Origin: Marinobacterium nitratireducens
GTDB lineage: Bacteria; Pseudomonadota; Gammaproteobacteria; Pseudomonadales; Balneatricaceae
Length of the DNA: 64,000 bases
Reading direction: 5' to 3'
NCBI RefSeq assembly: GCF_014645375.1
Contig: NZ_BMLT01000009.1
Location: 1-64,000 of the forward strand
This document shows positions 61,754 through 64,000 of this stretch, in pieces (within the stretch, counting starts at the first letter, position 1; every line of letters starts with the position of its first letter). The notes under the pieces were generated by a model that saw only the letters and a program-made list of their open reading frames with translations, ran no database searches and was not told the origin of the DNA. A program made the position numbers and the translations under genes.

Positions 61754-62701
61754 TCAGTTGGTCAGCTTATCGATCATTCCCTTGAAGCGTTCGGCTTCGT
61801 TGTGAATGCGCTTTGAAGATCCTTCGCTGTCCAGGAAGTATGCATAGGCCCCGGTGCTTTTCGCATATTCCTGGATTTCGTCCTGTTCTAGCGCTTTCTG
61901 GAACGCTTTGCTCACGACATCGAACACCTCCTGGGGTACGTCCCGGGGAGTGAATAGGCCGGTCCAGAGTGAAGCTTCCTCGCCGTATACCTCTTTAAAG
62001 GTCGGTATGTCAGGCAAGGTCGAAATTCGCTCGTTGGTCAGCGTCAGGAGGCCTCTCGCGCTTTCGTCCTGAAGCAGTGCGCGGGCATCCGGCAACGTAA
62101 CGATATCGGCATCGCCGGTTCCCAGGGAAAGTGTGCTCACAGGGTCGAGGCCGATGATACGGGTGTAACCGAAGCCTGTCTTTTCGGCTGCGATATTGGC
62201 CAGCAGCGAAGGCACCGCCAGCTGTGCGTAGCTGCCGAGCGTCACTGTGTTTCCTGCGTTGACATAGTCACCGAGCTCCTTCATCGAGGAAAAAGGCTCA
62301 TCGCTGCGTACGGCCAATACAAAAGGAGAGTCCCAGAAAATCCCCACCGGCTTGAGGTCGTCCAGGCCATAGGTGGTATTGCCCATCACCACCTGGGTGA
62401 CCGCCGGGCCGGGCGTAAGCAGGCCGAGTGTATAGCCGTCGGGTCTGGCGGTTGCGATCGCTGTCGCGCCGATAATACCGCCTCCACCTGTACGGTTGAT
62501 CACTTTAACCGGCACGCCAAGGTCCTCTGACATGTATTCCGCGGCCTTGCGCATTACGATATCGGCGGAGTCTCCGGGTGCCCAGGGGTTGATAATCTGA
62601 ATGGGGCGTTCGGGAAATTCGGCCATTGCAGCGGCCGAAAACCCGAAGCAGGTTGCGACGGTCATAACGGCCGCCTTGACGCCAAATTTGGGTAGCTTCA
62701 T
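61754..62701 (-). CDS. tctC: Tripartite tricarboxylate transporter substrate-binding protein
   Basis: 315 residues. A signal peptide (about residues 1-27, ending AAAMA) precedes FPERPIQIINPWAPGDSADI, the TctC/Bug signature, and VINRTGGGGIIGATAIATAR. Bug proteins bind carboxylates through backbone contacts and two water molecules, so ligand identity cannot be read from motifs. The first gene of the tctCBA operon; the class III aminotransferase lies 86 bp upstream on the same strand and may be co-transcribed. Confidence 0.9.
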   Translation of the reverse strand: MKLPKFGVKAAVMTVATCFGFSAAAMAEFPERPIQIINPWAPGDSADIVMRKAAEYMSEDLGVPVKVINRTGGGGIIGATAIATARPDGYTLGLLTPGPAVTQVVMGNTTYGLDDLKPVGIFWDSPFVLAVRSDEPFSSMKELGDYVNAGNTVTLGSYAQLAVPSLLANIAAEKTGFGYTRIIGLDPVSTLSLGTGDADIVTLPDARALLQDESARGLLTLTNERISTLPDIPTFKEVYGEEASLWTGLFTPRDVPQEVFDVVSKAFQKALEQDEIQEYAKSTGAYAYFLDSEGSSKRIHNEAERFKGMIDKLTN

Positions 62702-62787
62702 CAGTATTCTCCTCGCCTTTTTATTTTAGTTCGAATACCATGCCGATCGGCTCGTTCGATTGGCATGGGGTAGAATAGCGGTCGCGT

Positions 62788-64000
62788 TTAGCCTTGCTCT
62801 GAAACCCACTTTTCAGTTTTATCCAGAGCGGCAGCCGTGGCCCCGATAATCAGATCGATTTCGCTTCGGCTGATAATCAACGGCGGCGCAAAGGCCAGGG
62901 TATCGCCGGTAACCGGACGAATGATCACGCCGTCATCCTGAGCTGATTTGGACACAAAGCCAGCGACTTGCTGATTTATGTTGAACTGCTCGCGCGTTTC
63001 TTTATTACGCACTAATTCAATGGCCTGCATGAGTCCAACCCCTCTGATATCGCCGACCAGCGAATGATTGGCAAACTCTTCCAAACGTTCGCGCAAATAG
63101 GCACCGCTTTCCTGCACCTGGCCTAAGATGTTGCGTTCTTCGTAGATCTTGATCGTTTCAAGCGCGACCGCTGCGCAGACCGGGTGCCCACCATAGGTAT
63201 ACCCATGAGCAAACCCGCCGATTTTCTTGGTTTGCTCCTTCATCGACTCATAGACGGTTTCGGATATCAGCACGGCAGAGATCGGCAGATACGCGGCGGA
63301 CATCGCCTTGGCGCAGGTAATCAGATCCGGCTGAATGCCCTGGCTCTGGCATCCCCACATGGTGCCGGTGCGGCCAAAGCCGCAGATGACCTCGTCTGCG
63401 ATCAACAGAATATCGTGACGCTTAAGGACGGCCTGAATTTTTTCGAAGTAAGTTGCCGGTGGAACAACCACGCCACCGACACCCATGACCGGCTCCGCGA
63501 AGAAGGCCGCGATGTTTTCAGGCCCTTCGCGCAGAATCATGTCTTCGAGATTGCTGGCAAGGCGTGTCGCGAAGGCTTCCTCGGATTCACCGGCCTGGGC
63601 GAAGCGATAGTGGTTGGGGCAGTCCGTATGCAGCACCCACTCGAACGGGATATTGAAGTCGACGTGATAGTAGGGCAGACCGGTCACGCTGGCGGTTGCG
63701 GCGCCGGTACCGTGGTATCCCCGGTCGCGGCCAATGATTTTGACTTTCCTGTCGTGGCCACGGGCCCGGTGATGGTACCAGGCCAGTTTGATGGCGGTAT
63801 CGTTGGCTTCCGAGCCCGAACATTGAAACAGTACCTTGGACATCGGGACCGGAGCGATCTCGATCAGCTTCTCGGCAAGCTCTATGGCGGGGCGGTTCGA
63901 TCGGTGGGCGAAAGTCTGGCAAAACGGCAGCGTGCTCATCTGTTTGGTGGCTGCATCGACCAAGCGTTGTTCGCTGAAGCCGAGGGATGTACACCAGAGT
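62788..64000 (-). CDS. Class III PLP-dependent aminotransferase (partial)
   Basis: At least 404 residues; the frame remains open to the window edge, where LWCTSLGFSEQRLVDAATKQ is typical of the N-terminal part of the family, so the true start is outside. FQCSGSEANDTAIKLAWYHH, LLIADEVICGFGRTGTMWG and ITCAKAMSAAYLPISAVLI contain the PLP-phosphate contact, the pyridine-N aspartate and the Schiff-base lysine. Omega-amino acid:pyruvate or diamine aminotransferases are the nearest types. It converts an amino group to an aldehyde, which the SSADH-type enzyme at 56232 could oxidise. Confidence 0.9.
   Translation of the reverse strand, partial: LWCTSLGFSEQRLVDAATKQMSTLPFCQTFAHRSNRPAIELAEKLIEIAPVPMSKVLFQCSGSEANDTAIKLAWYHHRARGHDRKVKIIGRDRGYHGTGAATASVTGLPYYHVDFNIPFEWVLHTDCPNHYRFAQAGESEEAFATRLASNLEDMILREGPENIAAFFAEPVMGVGGVVVPPATYFEKIQAVLKRHDILLIADEVICGFGRTGTMWGCQSQGIQPDLITCAKAMSAAYLPISAVLISETVYESMKEQTKKIGGFAHGYTYGGHPVCAAVALETIKIYEERNILGQVQESGAYLRERLEEFANHSLVGDIRGVGLMQAIELVRNKETREQFNINQQVAGFVSKSAQDDGVIIRPVTGDTLAFAPPLIISRSEIDLIIGATAAALDKTEKWVSEQG

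Noticed and set aside
1-64000. CRISPR arrays, tRNA and rRNA genes
   Set aside because: No regularly spaced repeats and no RNA gene signatures were found on reading the window.

Overview
The window looks like chromosomal DNA from a GC-rich, probably marine gammaproteobacterium. Reasons: the thymidylate synthase resembles the Vibrio type, and the envelope genes (signal-peptide porins, DUF1302/DUF1329, RND, TRAP and TctABC transporters) are proteobacterial. Sulfatases and repeated catabolic operons fit a marine heterotroph. I cannot name the genus. No rRNA, tRNA or CRISPR array was seen.

Layout. (1) 1-4103: the end of pntB with its terminator, a 210-bp palindromic repeat, then a minus-strand pair encoding a Tat-exported FAD amine oxidase and a diheme cytochrome c, a TetR regulator and an EthD-like protein. 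(2) 4541-13663: a plus-strand set with an acyl-CoA dehydrogenase, a saccharopine-dehydrogenase-like reductase, then DUF1302, DUF1329, a Ycf48-type propeller and an RND/MMPL pump. A shared palindrome lies before the amine oxidase, tetR and acyl-CoA dehydrogenase genes, so regions 1 and 2 probably form one TetR regulon. (3) 13731-20032: a large cyclase/AAA/TPR signalling protein, then a convergent minus-strand operon of phosphotransferase, acyl-CoA dehydrogenase and histidine phosphatase. (4) 20686-31621: a decayed integrase, then a nine-gene minus-strand operon. Seven genes are the Nit1C set (MSMEG_0572, nitrilase, radical SAM, GNAT, AIR-synthase-like, MSMEG_0570, flavoprotein), which has been linked to cyanide assimilation. 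It is extended by an LnmK/Pnap_2097-type gene and a methylmalonyl-CoA mutase-type gene. A divergent MocR regulator and three copies of an operator-like box control its promoter region; thyA follows the regulator. (5) 32516-41192: a scarred zone with a broken and an intact AraC gene, IS5 and IS3 remnants, a second nitrilase, an exported sulfatase, a porin, a truncated group IIC intron seated exactly behind the porin terminator, and fragments of a globin and a racemase.

(6) 41193-47401: minus-strand TAXI-TRAP transporter, cytoplasmic sulfatase, PcaC-like decarboxylase and an IclR regulator. (7) 47665-58465: eleven tightly packed plus-strand genes bracketed by two closely related IclR regulators. 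They include a TPP decarboxylase, two aldehyde dehydrogenases, an SDR without its catalytic Tyr/Lys, a seven-Asp-box propeller, a one-domain VOC protein with extradiol-dioxygenase residues, an AA_synth protein, an MhpC-like hydrolase, an MhpA-like flavin hydroxylase and an MhpD-like hydratase. Together they suggest side-chain shortening, ring hydroxylation, ring cleavage and hydrolysis of an unidentified, possibly sulfated, aromatic substrate. (8) 59567-64000: a TctABC tripartite uptake system and a class III aminotransferase running off the window.

The two most interesting systems are the extended Nit1C operon with its MocR boxes and the IclR-bracketed catabolic operon. All family assignments come from reading motifs; no database search was run.
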